A stretch of 64,000 nt of DNA from Gordonia rubripertincta (GTDB lineage Bacteria > Actinomycetota > Actinomycetes > Mycobacteriales > Mycobacteriaceae), in contig NZ_CP136136.1 in NCBI RefSeq assembly GCF_038024875.1, forward strand, positions 5,110,651-5,174,650. The letters are read 5' to 3'. Below, piece after piece: positions 8,429 to 17,111 of the stretch. A model generated the notes under the pieces. It did not search any database and had not been told where the DNA came from. It worked only from the letters and a program-made list of their open reading frames with translations. How positions within the stretch are numbered: position 1 is the stretch's first letter; each line of letters starts with the position of its first letter. The position numbers were made by a program, and so were the translations under genes.

Positions 8429-9628
8429 ATGACCACATCCAGCGAGACCCGCCGGTTCGACGTCGTCGTCGTAGGCGGCGGCAACGCCGGCATCAGTGCC
8501 GCAGCACGCCTGATCCGGCGCGGCGTCTCTGACGTCGCGATCATCGAGCCCCAAGCCGTACACACCTACCGGCCGTTGCTGTCCTATGTCGGTGGCGGAC
8601 AGGCAACTCTCCGCGACGCCGAGCGCACCCAGCGATCGGTGACCCCGGAATCTGCGACCTGGCTGCGGGATTCGGTGACGTCGATCGATGCCGTCCGACG
8701 GACGCTCCGGTGTGCGTCGGGAATCGTCGTGGAGTACCGAGATCTGGTCCTGGGGGTCGGTCTCGTACCCGACTCGGACGCGATGCCCGCCATCGGTGAG
8801 ACGATCGACGACCCGTCGGTGACCAGCAACTACCTCGATCGAGCGGCGAAGACCTGGGAGCTGGTGACATCGATGCCGCGCGGTGGTCGAGCGGTGTTCA
8901 CGGTGCCGCGATCCCCGGTCAGCTGCACCGGCACCACCCTCAAGCCGCTGTTCCTCGCCGCCGCGCACTGGGAACGTACCGGAATCCTCCCGACGCTCGA
9001 CATCACCCTGGTCGTAGACCGCCCGGTTCTGCTCGGCGTCGACAACCTCGACGCCCGCCTGTTCGCCCGTCTCGACGAGCTCGGAATCCGTGTCCTCCTG
9101 GGTACCGGGGTGCAGTTGCATCCCGGCGGCAGGCGGGTCACTGCGACGTCGGCTCACCGCACCGAGGAGCTGGAGTTCGACATGCTGCATGTGGTGCCGC
9201 CCTTCCGCGGCCCGTCGATGATCGAGGAGTCGGGACTCGCCGGGGACCAGGAGCGCGGACTCGTCGACATTGATCCGCACACTCTCCGTCATCGCACCCA
9301 TCCCGAGGTCTGGGCGATCGGCGACGGTGCCGCCATCGCCACCGATCCGTCCGGAGGCGGACTCCGTCGGCAGGTCGAGATCCTGACCGACAACGTTCTC
9401 GCCGCACGTGACGGCGGGACCCTGCGCGATTACGACGGGTACACCGTCGCCCCGATCACGACCGCATCGCATCGCCTCATCGCGGCAGAATTCGACCGGG
9501 ACGGAAACGTGGCCTCGTCGCTGCCGTCCTTCGTCGATCCCCTGAAGCCACGTCGCAGCGCGTGGGCCTTCGACCGTTACGTGCTTCCCCGTCTGTACTG
9601 GAATCTGATTCTGCGAGGACGAGTCTGA
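8429..9628 (+). CDS. Sulfide:quinone-reductase-like FAD oxidoreductase lacking one active-site Cys
   Basis: The 399-residue flavoprotein has an N-terminal FAD motif VVVVGGGNAGISAA (12-25) and a second FAD-binding segment VWAIGDGAA (294-302). The overall pattern is that of type II sulfide:quinone reductases, including HTYRPLLSYVGGG. One redox Cys is in place (SPVSCTGTTLKPLF, Cys166). The second, normally in YTSCPL near the C-terminus, reads YTVAPI (Ala341). With only one of the pair, normal polysulfide chemistry is unlikely. It could oxidise another substrate or be an NADH dehydrogenase-like enzyme. It probably associates with the membrane surface through the C-terminal amphipathic end (RYVLPRLYWNLIL). 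Confidence 0.82.
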   Translation: MTTSSETRRFDVVVVGGGNAGISAAARLIRRGVSDVAIIEPQAVHTYRPLLSYVGGGQATLRDAERTQRSVTPESATWLRDSVTSIDAVRRTLRCASGIVVEYRDLVLGVGLVPDSDAMPAIGETIDDPSVTSNYLDRAAKTWELVTSMPRGGRAVFTVPRSPVSCTGTTLKPLFLAAAHWERTGILPTLDITLVVDRPVLLGVDNLDARLFARLDELGIRVLLGTGVQLHPGGRRVTATSAHRTEELEFDMLHVVPPFRGPSMIEESGLAGDQERGLVDIDPHTLRHRTHPEVWAIGDGAAIATDPSGGGLRRQVEILTDNVLAARDGGTLRDYDGYTVAPITTASHRLIAAEFDRDGNVASSLPSFVDPLKPRRSAWAFDRYVLPRLYWNLILRGRV

Positions 9629-9643
9629 GCTAACGTCTGCGCC

Positions 9644-10120
9644 ATGAAACCGGACCGCACCAGATCCATCGTGTGGACCCTCGCGGCGGTCGCCGTGATC
9701 CTCGTAACCGTACTCGTCGGGCTCAGCGTCTACGCCGCGACGAAGAACGGAGATGACCGCGCGGCGACCGCTCCGGTCACGGTGACGGTCAGCAACACCC
9801 CGACCGAACAGCGGCCGCCACGTCCGACACCGCCGCCCCCGGTCATTGCCCCACCGACCCAGACCGGGTCGACTCCGACGGAGGGCGGCTTATGTTTCGA
9901 GTCGGAGGCGCGTTCCTTCGGGACCGCCGACGATGGAACGAGTCTGGTGTGCGTCTACATGGGCGCGTCCGGCGGTTACCGATGGGCTCGCCACGCAGAG
10001 AACGACGGATCGGTGCACAACCTCGGCGAGCCCTGCGACCCTGCGGTCGACAAGGTCGCCCAGGATCCTTCCGGAAGGGCGATCATGTGCGGCGGCCAGT
10101 TCTGGGTCGACGGACCCTGA
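9644..10120 (+). CDS. Secreted or membrane-anchored protein of unknown function, four Cys
   Basis: The 158-residue protein has an N-terminal signal or anchor helix (residues 8-32), a Thr/Pro-rich linker with a PPRPTPPPPV stretch, then a small domain of about 75 residues holding four Cys (GLCFES, LVCVYM, EPCDPA, IMCGGQ). The four Cys could form two disulfides outside the cell. I do not recognise the domain. It starts 15 bases after the SQR-like gene and may be co-transcribed with it. Confidence 0.7.
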   Translation: MKPDRTRSIVWTLAAVAVILVTVLVGLSVYAATKNGDDRAATAPVTVTVSNTPTEQRPPRPTPPPPVIAPPTQTGSTPTEGGLCFESEARSFGTADDGTSLVCVYMGASGGYRWARHAENDGSVHNLGEPCDPAVDKVAQDPSGRAIMCGGQFWVDGP

Positions 10121-10188
10121 ACTGTCACAACGCTTTCGCCCGAAGCACTCTCGCAAGGACAGCGGCTGGCTCCGCTAGGCTCTCGACC

Positions 10189-10422
10189 ATGAGCAAGAAG
10201 AAGAGCTGGAAAGAGCTGTCCCCCACCGCGAAGGTCGCCATCGTGGCCGTTGCTGCAGTCGATGCCGGAACCCGCGTGTGGGCCCTGCGGGACCTGGCCG
10301 GACGCCGCCCCGAGGAGATCAACGGCCCTAAGCGTGCCTGGATGATCGGCCTGTCGTTCGGTTCGACCGCCGGGATCGCGCCGGCGATCTACCTGCTGTG
10401 GGGCCGCAAGCGCCGGGGATGA
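10189..10422 (+). CDS. Small membrane protein resembling the phospholipase-D nuclease N-terminal-like family
   Basis: The 77-residue protein is very basic at both ends. It has the pattern KVAIVAVAAVDAGTRVWALRDLAGRR, then GPKRAWMIGLSFG and a final YLLWGRKRR. This WAL-D-R / GPKRAW / GRKR layout is typical of the small two-helix PLDc_N-like membrane proteins common in actinobacteria. No function is established. It ends just before a hairpin shared with the convergent oxidase pseudogene. Confidence 0.7.
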   Translation: MSKKKSWKELSPTAKVAIVAVAAVDAGTRVWALRDLAGRRPEEINGPKRAWMIGLSFGSTAGIAPAIYLLWGRKRRG

Positions 10423-10438
10423 AGCCACCGGGAGCGGC

Positions 10439-10466
10439 CGTCGAGCGTTCCGCGGAACACTCGACG
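10439..10466. terminator. Hairpin between convergent genes
   Basis: The 28-base segment folds on itself: arms CGTCGAG/CTCGACG outside and GTTCC/GGAAC inside, with one C-A mismatch between them. It lies between the 10422 and 10493 gene ends and can serve both strands. Confidence 0.6.
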
Positions 10467-10492
10467 GCGCCTCCGCGCGAGGCCGTCTCCGA

Positions 10493-12361
10493 TCAGGGCA
10501 CCACCCGGTATCGCAGCATCATGTCGTGATCCTCGTGGTCGAGGATGTGACAGTGCCAGACGTACCCCTGGAGATCCTTGGTGACCATGCCGTGCACGGG
10601 TCTGGCACCGGCGTGATTGTGGGGCGACGCCGGTGCCGGCCGGGCCGCCGCCTCGCCGAATGACGCGCGCGTCCAGGACTTCGTCGGATCGGAGGAGAAG
10701 ATCGCGTCGGGGTCGAACCCCAGTTCATCGGCCGTCGGAAAGCGCACGACGATCGAGGTCACGTGCCCGCCGGTGGCGTGCACAGTGTCCTTCCAACCCG
10801 CTTCCCAGGCGGCCGGCCCCCGCATCGGTCCGGCGTAGAAGCGGCTCGGATCCGGCGCCCAGCGGGTACCGATCGGCGGCTGCGGGTTCGCCGCCTGGTA
10901 CTCGACGGTGCGCAGGGGCCGTCGTCCGAGGATGCGGAACATGACCAGGTGCAGGTGGACCGGATGCGGGTCCGGGGTGATGTTGATGATGTCCCAGCGT
11001 TCGGTGGTGCCCGCCCGCGGTTTCTCTATCTGGGGGTCGGAGTAGCGCAGGTTGTTCAACGACATGATGGCCGGTGGGACACGCAGTTCGTAGGGCTGGG
11101 AGACGCTGACCTTCCGGATGCGCTGCGGGGTGGCGATCGGCGGGATTCGGGCGGGGCGTCCTCGACCGCCCCGAAGCGTCGTCGGGACGCCCCGGCGGTC
11201 GCCGCGTGCTGCGCCGGCGATGAAACGGCAGAACCGCGTCATCGCCACCTCGCCGAGCATCGCCGCCTGGAACGGCGGTACCAGATCATTGCACAGATCC
11301 ACTGTCTCCCCGGGCGCCAATGAGCTGAAATCGACGAGTAGATCGAAGCGCTCGCCGGGCGCCGCCTGGAACGATCGGGTGGGGACCGGCGCGTTGAGCA
11401 GGCCGCCTTCGTTGCCGATGACCCAGAAGCGCATGCGGTTGGAGAAGAAGAGATTCCACACCGAGAACGACGCCGCGTTGATCAGCCGGAAACGGTACAG
11501 CCCGCGGGCCACCGTCGTCGTCGGCCAAACCTTGCCGTTGACCAGGCCGCGGTCGCCGACCGCTCCTCCCTCCCACATCCCCTGGGGGACCACGGGCGTA
11601 GAGCGTAGTGACTGATGCCCGTCGGCGCGGAAGATCTTCTCCTGCAGGATGAGTGGGATCTCGTACTCACCGGCGGGAAGACCCAGCGGGTTCTGGGGCG
11701 TACCCGTGTCGTGGTCGTCGCGCAGGAAGTACATCCCGGCGAGTCCGGCGTAGACGTTGGCACGCGTGATCGCCATCGCGTGGTCGTGATACCAGAGGTG
11801 GCCGGCCTCTTAACGATTGGGGAACTCGAACAGCGCCGTGCCGTGATGCGGCAGCATCAGCCGTTCGGGGTTGCCGTCGAATTGCGGTGGGGTGACCCCG
11901 CCGTGGAGATGCATCGAGGTGACCGGCTCGTCGCGGTACCGCTCGGAGACGCCATGCAGCGACGTGTCCAGATCCGCCGCGAAGATATGCTTGCCGAGCT
12001 CGCTGCGATAATGCACGGTGGTCTGCTCGCCGACATGCGCCTCGATGGTGGGTCCCAGGTACGACTCGTCGTTGTACGCCATCGTCGGCACCTTCGGCTG
12101 GTCGCGATGGAACCGGTTACTGGTGGTGCGGGCGACGATCTCGATCGGCTTCGACGGCGACGAGGTGATCGTGCCCGGCACGGGAAGGTCGTCGACGTAC
12201 GGAGCCATCTCCGGTGAATGGAAGATGGTCGGCCACTTGATGGGCGGGAGCTTCGCGACCGGCAGCGGATCCCCGGCTGCCGGCGGGGTGCCGAAACGGC
12301 CCGCCATCGCAGCCGCCGCGGTGGCGGCGGTTGTCCCCCACAGAAATTGCCGACGATTGAT
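10493..12361 (-). pseudogene. Tat-type multicopper oxidase, interrupted by an in-frame TAA
   Basis: Read through, this is a copper oxidase of the bilirubin oxidase/CotA/phenoxazinone-synthase kind. Copper-site motifs appear in order: SMHLHGG, LWYHDHAMA, HPVHLHLVMF, and WHCHILDHEDHDMM at the C-terminus. The stop TAA at 11812-11810 lies in frame between FPNR and EAGHLWYHDH, where homologues have a sense codon (a Gln codon would need one change). Upstream, the twin-arginine signal (INRRQFLWGTTAATAAAAMAG) is in frame, but no ATG, GTG or TTG lies between it and an in-frame TAG; the first ATG at 12307 would leave out the signal. Start and interior are thus both damaged, so I call it a pseudogene. 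The operator at 12408 lies directly upstream. Confidence 0.85.
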
Positions 12362-12407
12362 CCTCTGCCCTACGCGATCCCCCTACCCCGGACGACTCGA
12401 AACTGAT

Positions 12408-12430
12408 GAACCATACCACCGGTATGGTTC
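12408..12430. promoter_or_regulatory. Palindromic operator between oxidase pseudogene and TetR gene
   Basis: Perfect 10-base arms GAACCATACC and GGTATGGTTC flank a 3-base centre ACC. Size and shape fit a TetR-family operator. Its place between divergent genes suggests that the adjacent TetR protein represses both. Confidence 0.75.
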
Positions 12431-12527
12431 TCGGGACACAGCTCCGTGCAACCCTCGAATGCCGGGTCGTCGTGGTGTACTCGGTCACGCGTATCGTCCG
12501 CGCCGACCGGAGAGGACCGCCCGAAAG

Positions 12528-13142
12528 ATGCCCGAGTCCCGTCGGAGTTCACGCCTGGGCGCCACCGACTGGGTAGACGCCGCATTCGCACTGCTCACCG
12601 CCGAAGACGGAGGTGAACACGGGGTCACGATCTCCCGTTTGTGCACGACGCTGGAAGTCACCAAGGGCAGCTTCTACTGGCACTTCAGAGACCTCGACGC
12701 CCTGTGGGAAGCGATGGCCGTGCGCTGGCAGGAGGAGAACCGCCGACGCATCACCGACGTGGACGAGCTCTCCGAGATGCCGCCCGACGGCCGCCTGATC
12801 GCTTTGTCGACGATGCTGATCGGCAAGGATCATCTGACGGTGGAACGCGCCATCCGTAGCCGGGCGCGCAGCAACGCCAACATCGCCGACACGGTGCGCA
12901 ACATCGACGCGGAGATCTTCCAGGCGGTCGAGGCCATCGTGGGTCAGTTCGGGATGGACCCGGGTCAGGCCCGCCTGTTGTCCGACGTCCTGGTGTACGC
13001 CGGGATCGGCTACATCCACGGACACGAAGGGCTACCGACCATCTCCCCGGACGACATACAGCGCGCGATACCCGGGTTGTTGTCCTTGACCCTGGCCCAA
13101 CCTTCTACCGATCCGGAACCGCCTGCGTCGGACAGCCCCTGA
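12528..13142 (+). CDS. TetR-family transcriptional regulator
   Basis: The 204-residue protein has an N-terminal helix-turn-helix: WVDAAFALLTAEDGGEHGVTISRLCTTLEVTKGSFYWHFRDLDALWEAMA is the standard TetR pattern (residues about 12-60). The C-terminal ligand domain is variable. The ATG at 12528 has a GGAGAGGA upstream and precedes the first helix by the usual distance. It is divergent from the broken multicopper oxidase, so it probably controlled that gene through the palindrome at 12408. The effector is unknown. Confidence 0.88.
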   Translation: MPESRRSSRLGATDWVDAAFALLTAEDGGEHGVTISRLCTTLEVTKGSFYWHFRDLDALWEAMAVRWQEENRRRITDVDELSEMPPDGRLIALSTMLIGKDHLTVERAIRSRARSNANIADTVRNIDAEIFQAVEAIVGQFGMDPGQARLLSDVLVYAGIGYIHGHEGLPTISPDDIQRAIPGLLSLTLAQPSTDPEPPASDSP

Positions 13143-13209
13143 CGCTGCGACTCACCCTGTAGTAGAATTCGCTACCTCAAATCACAAGCGCTAGTTCGCG
13201 AATGCATCC

Positions 13210-13623
13210 TCACATCAGTTCAGGAAGTACACATTCGGTCAGCGGCGCGAGATCCGAGGGCAACACCGAGCCGTCGAGCGGCAGCCAGCGCAATTCGGCG
13301 ATCTCGGCTGCGGGACTCAAGGCGCCCGCATCCCGATCCAGCGGCGTCGAGCAGACGAAGACCGCCGCCTCGACGTCGAATCCGTCCTCGTTGGCGGCCG
13401 CGGCCCGGTAGTCGCCGCGCGGCTGGAGTTGAGAGGGATCGAGTTCGAGCTGGAGTTCCTCCCGGCACTCCCGGATCGCGGTGTGTAGCGCACTCTCGCC
13501 GGGTTCGGGCTTGCCCCCGGGGAACATGAATCGGGTGGTGCCGCGCTTACGCACGGTCAGGACTGCGCCGGTGGAATCCCGAAGGACCACCGCACTCACG
13601 CGGATGACTGCCGACTCGACCAC
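13210..13623 (-). CDS. Nudix hydrolase
   Basis: The Nudix box is complete: GGKPEPGESALHTAIRECREEL (about residues 36-57 from the chosen start), with the Gly, Glu and REx2EE residues that bind Mg2+. The first strand reads VIRVSAVVLRD. Family members cleave nucleoside diphosphates linked to another group; the substrate (for instance an oxidised dNTP or a sugar nucleotide) cannot be told. I use the GTG at 13623, because the longer reading to 13719 adds an Arg/Pro-rich tail unlike the family. Confidence 0.85.
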   Translation of the reverse strand: MVESAVIRVSAVVLRDSTGAVLTVRKRGTTRFMFPGGKPEPGESALHTAIRECREELQLELDPSQLQPRGDYRAAAANEDGFDVEAAVFVCSTPLDRDAGALSPAAEIAELRWLPLDGSVLPSDLAPLTECVLPELM

Positions 13624-13777
13624 CCAGCCACTGTAGAGCCCGCGCCCGACCGGGGGCTCTACCAGCGGTCGCGTCCGAGTCCCCGGACCGATCCAGACGT
13701 CGGCGTAGGCTCGAATCAACAGCGAAAATCATTGAAACGGTGGACTTTCGGAGAGTCGCGTCGAGGAGGTGACCCCG

Positions 13778-14836
13778 GTGGCTTGGACCGGTGACCCGAT
13801 CTGGCTGGCCGACGTGTTGCGTGCCGAGGGCCTGAAGGTGATCGAACACGCCGGCTGGCGCGGCCGCGGGCACGGGGACTTCCGCGACCTGCGCGGCGTG
13901 ATGTGCCACCACACCGCAGGCGGCGGTCCTGACGACTGGCGGGTCGTGCAGAACGGGAGGCCTGGCCTGCCGGGGCCTCTCGCGCAACTCGTCCTCGAGC
14001 GCGACGGCACGTTCCGGGTGATCGCCGTCGGGGTGGCGTGGCATGCGGGGGCCGGTTCCCATCCGGGCTGGCCGACCGACAACGCGAACTGGCATGTCAT
14101 CGGGATCGAGGGCGTGAACAACGGCGTGGGTCAGGCCTGGCCGGCGGCGCAGATGGATGCCTACCGGCGTGGCTGTGCGGCGATTCTACGTCGGATCGGC
14201 CGACCCGCGTCGGATTGCGTCGGTCACAAGGAGTGGTCGTCGGAGGGCAAGATCGACCCGAACTTCGACATGGTGTCGTTCCGGGCCGAGGTCGCCCGCC
14301 TCATCGCCGGCGGCCCACCGGTACCCGTGGAGAACGAGATCGACGCCGAAGCCGTCGTTGCCCGTGCCTGGATCGGCGCCCGGCTCACACATGGGGAGCT
14401 CTCGACCGCGGACGGCATCGGACGGTTCGCCCGGTTCGCCAACGGTTCCATCTACTGGCATCCCGATGTGCGGAACGGCGAGGCTACGGCCGTTCCGGCA
14501 CACCTGATGGAGACCTACGCGCAGTACGGCTACGAGACCGGATTCCTCGGCTACCCGACGCTGCGCCACACCGTCGTGCCCGGCGTCGGCGACATCCAGG
14601 CATTCGAAGGCGGCACCCTGTACCGCCGTTACGGGCACGACGGGTTCCCGGTGCGCGGTGTCATCGGCAGGCGCTGGGCGGCGGAAGGCCACGAGACCGG
14701 ACCCCTGGGCTGGCCGATATCCGACGAATACGACAACGGCACCGGCGGACTCGCACAGGACTTCCAGAAGGGGCGCCTGCAGTGGGACCCGTCCGGGGTG
14801 GTCAAAGAGATGGGTCGGCGCAGCGACGCCGTGTGA
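13778..14836 (+). CDS. N-acetylmuramoyl-L-alanine amidase with C-terminal LGFP repeats, phage-lysin-like
   Basis: Residues about 1-165 form an amidase_2/PGRP domain: GVMCHHTAGGG, AWHAGAGSHPG, IGIEGVNNG and VGHKEWSSEGKIDPNFD, which contain the expected zinc ligands (His in CHHTAGG and His in GHKEW). The C-terminal half has LGFP repeats (TGFLGYPT, TGPLGWPISDEY), thought to bind the mycolyl-arabinogalactan-peptidoglycan wall. There is no signal peptide. The opening AWTGDPIWLADVLRAEGL and the whole amidase domain look like lysin A of actinobacteriophages. Export would need a holin or another route, so this may be a domesticated phage gene. The GTG at 13778 is chosen because GAGGAGGTGA lies just upstream. 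Confidence 0.88.
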   Translation: MAWTGDPIWLADVLRAEGLKVIEHAGWRGRGHGDFRDLRGVMCHHTAGGGPDDWRVVQNGRPGLPGPLAQLVLERDGTFRVIAVGVAWHAGAGSHPGWPTDNANWHVIGIEGVNNGVGQAWPAAQMDAYRRGCAAILRRIGRPASDCVGHKEWSSEGKIDPNFDMVSFRAEVARLIAGGPPVPVENEIDAEAVVARAWIGARLTHGELSTADGIGRFARFANGSIYWHPDVRNGEATAVPAHLMETYAQYGYETGFLGYPTLRHTVVPGVGDIQAFEGGTLYRRYGHDGFPVRGVIGRRWAAEGHETGPLGWPISDEYDNGTGGLAQDFQKGRLQWDPSGVVKEMGRRSDAV

Positions 14837-14860
14837 TCACCAGACCGTCCATACCTCAGG

Positions 14861-14917
14861 GTGGCGATCATCGTCGCGGCATTCATCCTCGTCGCGGTTG
14901 CCGCGGTGTCCTTGTGA
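14861..14917 (+). CDS. Possible 18-residue hydrophobic peptide
   Basis: A GTG-started frame encodes MAIIVAAFILVAVAAVSL, one short membrane-spanning helix, 24 bases after the amidase stop. A small holin-like or regulatory membrane peptide next to a lysin-like gene would make sense, but chance cannot be ruled out at this length. The ribosome-binding sequence is weak (CTCAGG immediately upstream). Confidence 0.25.
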   Translation: MAIIVAAFILVAVAAVSL

Positions 14918-14968
14918 GTACCGGAACGAGTCATGGCCGGTGCTGGCGACCGAGACACTCCCCGACGA

Positions 14969-15679
14969 TCAGCTGCCGGTGTTGTCCAGCCACCTCAAGA
15001 GCGAGTACAGGAACCGCGTCGAACCGGGCATGAAGTTGTTGCCGTGGTGGTACGTGGGATCGAGGGTGGTGGCGCTGATCCGGCCCGGCGTGCTGACGGT
15101 GTCCTCGTAGAGGATCGCGCCCGCGTCGGCGCGTGCACCGGTCTCGTCGGGCTCCTCCGCGACCACGAGCGGTACGACGTCGGCCTCGGTGTGCAGCAAC
15201 CCGTGGTGATGCCAGATCACGGACTTGGTGGACAGGTACTCCCACGCCTCGTGCTCGGGGTTACGCGTACGGATCAACGGGTCCGAGCCCTCCAGCCACC
15301 ACCAGAAGTTGGTCGGACGAGGACTCCACGAGACGCCCGGAAGCCAGGTGTGGGCGGCGTTCTCACCGAGCACGACGAGCGTTCCGCCACGCTGAGGTAC
15401 CGCGAGGAGCTGCGCGGTGTGCTTGCGAACGAGTTCGGGATGAAGCCGGTCGGCGAGCACGACGGTGTCGAACGCGTCGAGATCCCCGTCGGCGAGATCA
15501 CCGTCGGCGAGATCACCGAGGGGGACGAACTCGGGCTGATGCACGATGACCGCCGGGTCCTTCAGGGTCTGCAGATGGAAGTGCGAGCCGCCGTGGACGA
15601 ACGCCAGGCGCCGGCGCGAGCGCGGCGCGCGGTCGGTGCGGGCGAAGGGTTCGGCGACGGGATCGGTGGTCGTGGTCAT
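14969..15679 (-). CDS. Unknown cytoplasmic protein of FecCD-importer operon, GATase-like (second accessory)
   Basis: The 236-residue protein has no signal peptide and no membrane helix. An alternating strand/helix pattern (LAFVHGGSHFHLQ; FDTVVLADRLHPELV; GGTLVVLGENAAH) suggests a Rossmann-like, class I glutamine-amidotransferase-like fold, without an obvious Cys nucleophile. The C-terminal half is rich in His and Trp (NFWWWLEGSDP, VIWHHHGLLHTEADVV, YHHGNNFMP), which could bind metal. An in-frame 15-base tandem repeat gives ADGDLADGDL. Its ATG overlaps the stop of the preceding gene by four bases. It is the last gene of a five-gene transport operon. Function unknown. Confidence 0.8.
   Translation of the reverse strand: MTTTTDPVAEPFARTDRAPRSRRRLAFVHGGSHFHLQTLKDPAVIVHQPEFVPLGDLADGDLADGDLDAFDTVVLADRLHPELVRKHTAQLLAVPQRGGTLVVLGENAAHTWLPGVSWSPRPTNFWWWLEGSDPLIRTRNPEHEAWEYLSTKSVIWHHHGLLHTEADVVPLVVAEEPDETGARADAGAILYEDTVSTPGRISATTLDPTYHHGNNFMPGSTRFLYSLLRWLDNTGS
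15485..15514. repeat. Tandem 15-base repeat, two copies, in coding sequence
   Basis: The unit CCGTCGGCGAGATCA occurs at 15485 and again at 15500. It encodes the five-residue unit in ADGDLADGDL on the minus strand. Being a multiple of three, copy-number change would alter length without breaking the frame. Confidence 0.8.
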
Positions 15680-16311
15680 ACCTGGGCCTCCTGCTGGGCG
15701 AGCCACGTGAGCAGCTGAGGAAAGATTCGTGCGGAGGTGTTCGGGTCCTCCTGGTGGACACCAACATCGAGGCCACCGTGGACGAGCACCTGGCCGGCGC
15801 CGAGCGGATACACGTAGTCGACCGGAAGTGCGTTGCGGCCGATGCGGTTTGCCACCACCGCCCCCTCCGGCAGCTTGTCACTGTAGCCACGGGCATAGAA
15901 GCCGGACACCCCGCGTCGGAAACTGACGTCGACCGGATCGGCTCCCTCCCACACGGGATGCGCGTCGCCGGAGACGATCGCGAGGTCCTTGGGGCCGAAG
16001 TACTGCAGCTTGCGCCACTTGCCGAGGCCGGGCAGGAAACGGGTCAGGGGATGCCCCATGATCGCGACCCGGCCACCGGCGGTGACGAACTCGGTGAGCA
16101 GGTCGCGACGTCGTTCGAGGAAGATCTGGTCGCAGTTGCCGTTGATCAGCACCCCGCGGACGGTGGTCAGATCCACTTCGTCGAGCGAGTACAGGTCGAC
16201 GGGCGTGACCTCAGCCGAGACGTCGGTGACGCCGGACATGCCGGCGTTCGATCCCATGGTCAGATGCAGAACAGGTGGAAGTGACTGCGGCGCAGTCGGT
16301 TCGGTACTCAT
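15676..16311 (-). CDS. Unknown cytoplasmic protein of FecCD-importer operon, GATase-like (first accessory)
   Basis: The 211-residue soluble protein has the pattern VRGVLINGNCDQIFLERRRDLL, then FVTAGGRVAIMGHPLTRFLPGL, and near the end LGAGQVLVHGGLDVG. The layout (buried strand, DQ-FL-RR helix, GGR-V-MGHP) is that of class I glutamine-amidotransferase-like or ThuA-like folds. Cys in GNC is the only candidate nucleophile and lies in an unusual place. It overlaps the ATPase stop and the next gene's start by four bases each, so it is translationally coupled to both. It may act on the imported compound or gate the transporter; this is inference from context. Confidence 0.8.
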   Translation of the reverse strand: MSTEPTAPQSLPPVLHLTMGSNAGMSGVTDVSAEVTPVDLYSLDEVDLTTVRGVLINGNCDQIFLERRRDLLTEFVTAGGRVAIMGHPLTRFLPGLGKWRKLQYFGPKDLAIVSGDAHPVWEGADPVDVSFRRGVSGFYARGYSDKLPEGAVVANRIGRNALPVDYVYPLGAGQVLVHGGLDVGVHQEDPNTSARIFPQLLTWLAQQEAQV

Positions 16312-17111
16312 CGAGATACTTTCTGTAGGGAGGGCGCCGCGGGGGCTGTATCCGCGAACGTGTCATATCGGGTGTAGAGAACGGTGCGGGGGCCGCCGCG
16401 GTCGTCGACGGTCGTACTCACCACGTCGATTCCGTACAGCTCGCTGAGCACATCGTCGGTGACGAGTTCCGGAACGGCCCCTACGCGGATGTCGTCGACC
16501 GAACGCATCACCACGGCGCGCCCGCCGAGGTGTAGGACGTGATCGGGGTGATGGGTGGTGAGCAGGATGCCCATCCCCTCGGTCGCCAGATTCCGCAGCA
16601 GCTCGAGCACGCGGGCCTGGTTCCGTAGGTCCAGGGCCGAGACCGGTTCGTCGAGGATCAGGAAGTTGCAGTCGGACACCAGCGCTCGTGCGATCAGCAC
16701 GAGCTGGCGCCGGCCGCCGGACAGTTCCGCGAAGCTGCGCGTCGCCAGTTCGGCGATCCCGACCCGCTCGAGGATCTCGCGGGTGCGTGCGGCGTCGGCA
16801 CGGCTGGGGGTGGCGAACGCCGACACCTTCTTGGCCCGTCCCATCAGGACCATGTCGAACGCCGAGTAGGCGAAGTTCGACGCACTCGCTTGCGGGACAT
16901 AGCCGATCGCGGCGTCGTGGGTGACGGTGCCCTCGGACAACCGCGTCAAGCCGGCGATACAGCGCAGCAGCGTGGTCTTGCCCTGCCCGTTGGGGCCGAG
17001 GATGGAGGTGATGCCTCCGTCGATGCGCAGGTTGGCGTTCCGGAACACCCAGTCGCAGCGCGGGTGATGGAAGCCGGCGTTCCGTAGTTCGAGGGCGCTG
17101 TGGTCAGCCAT
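16308..17111 (-). CDS. FecE/BtuD-type ABC transporter ATP-binding protein
   Basis: The 267-residue ATPase has Walker A GPNGQGKT, signature LSGGRRQ, Walker B FLILDEP, and the switch His in LLTTHHPDHV. It pairs with the FecCD permease encoded just upstream (8-base overlap). The sequence between Q-loop and signature (SAFDMVLMGRAKKV) is the coupling-region type that matches FecCD permeases. It energises import of a metal chelate or similar compound at the inner membrane face. Confidence 0.92.
   Translation of the reverse strand: MADHSALELRNAGFHHPRCDWVFRNANLRIDGGITSILGPNGQGKTTLLRCIAGLTRLSEGTVTHDAAIGYVPQASASNFAYSAFDMVLMGRAKKVSAFATPSRADAARTREILERVGIAELATRSFAELSGGRRQLVLIARALVSDCNFLILDEPVSALDLRNQARVLELLRNLATEGMGILLTTHHPDHVLHLGGRAVVMRSVDDIRVGAVPELVTDDVLSELYGIDVVSTTVDDRGGPRTVLYTRYDTFADTAPAAPSLQKVSR

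Noticed and set aside
12018..12527. Upstream extension of the TetR gene frame
   Set aside because: The frame runs antisense through the oxidase pseudogene and its operator. The ATG at 12528 with its ribosome-binding sequence fits the family start.
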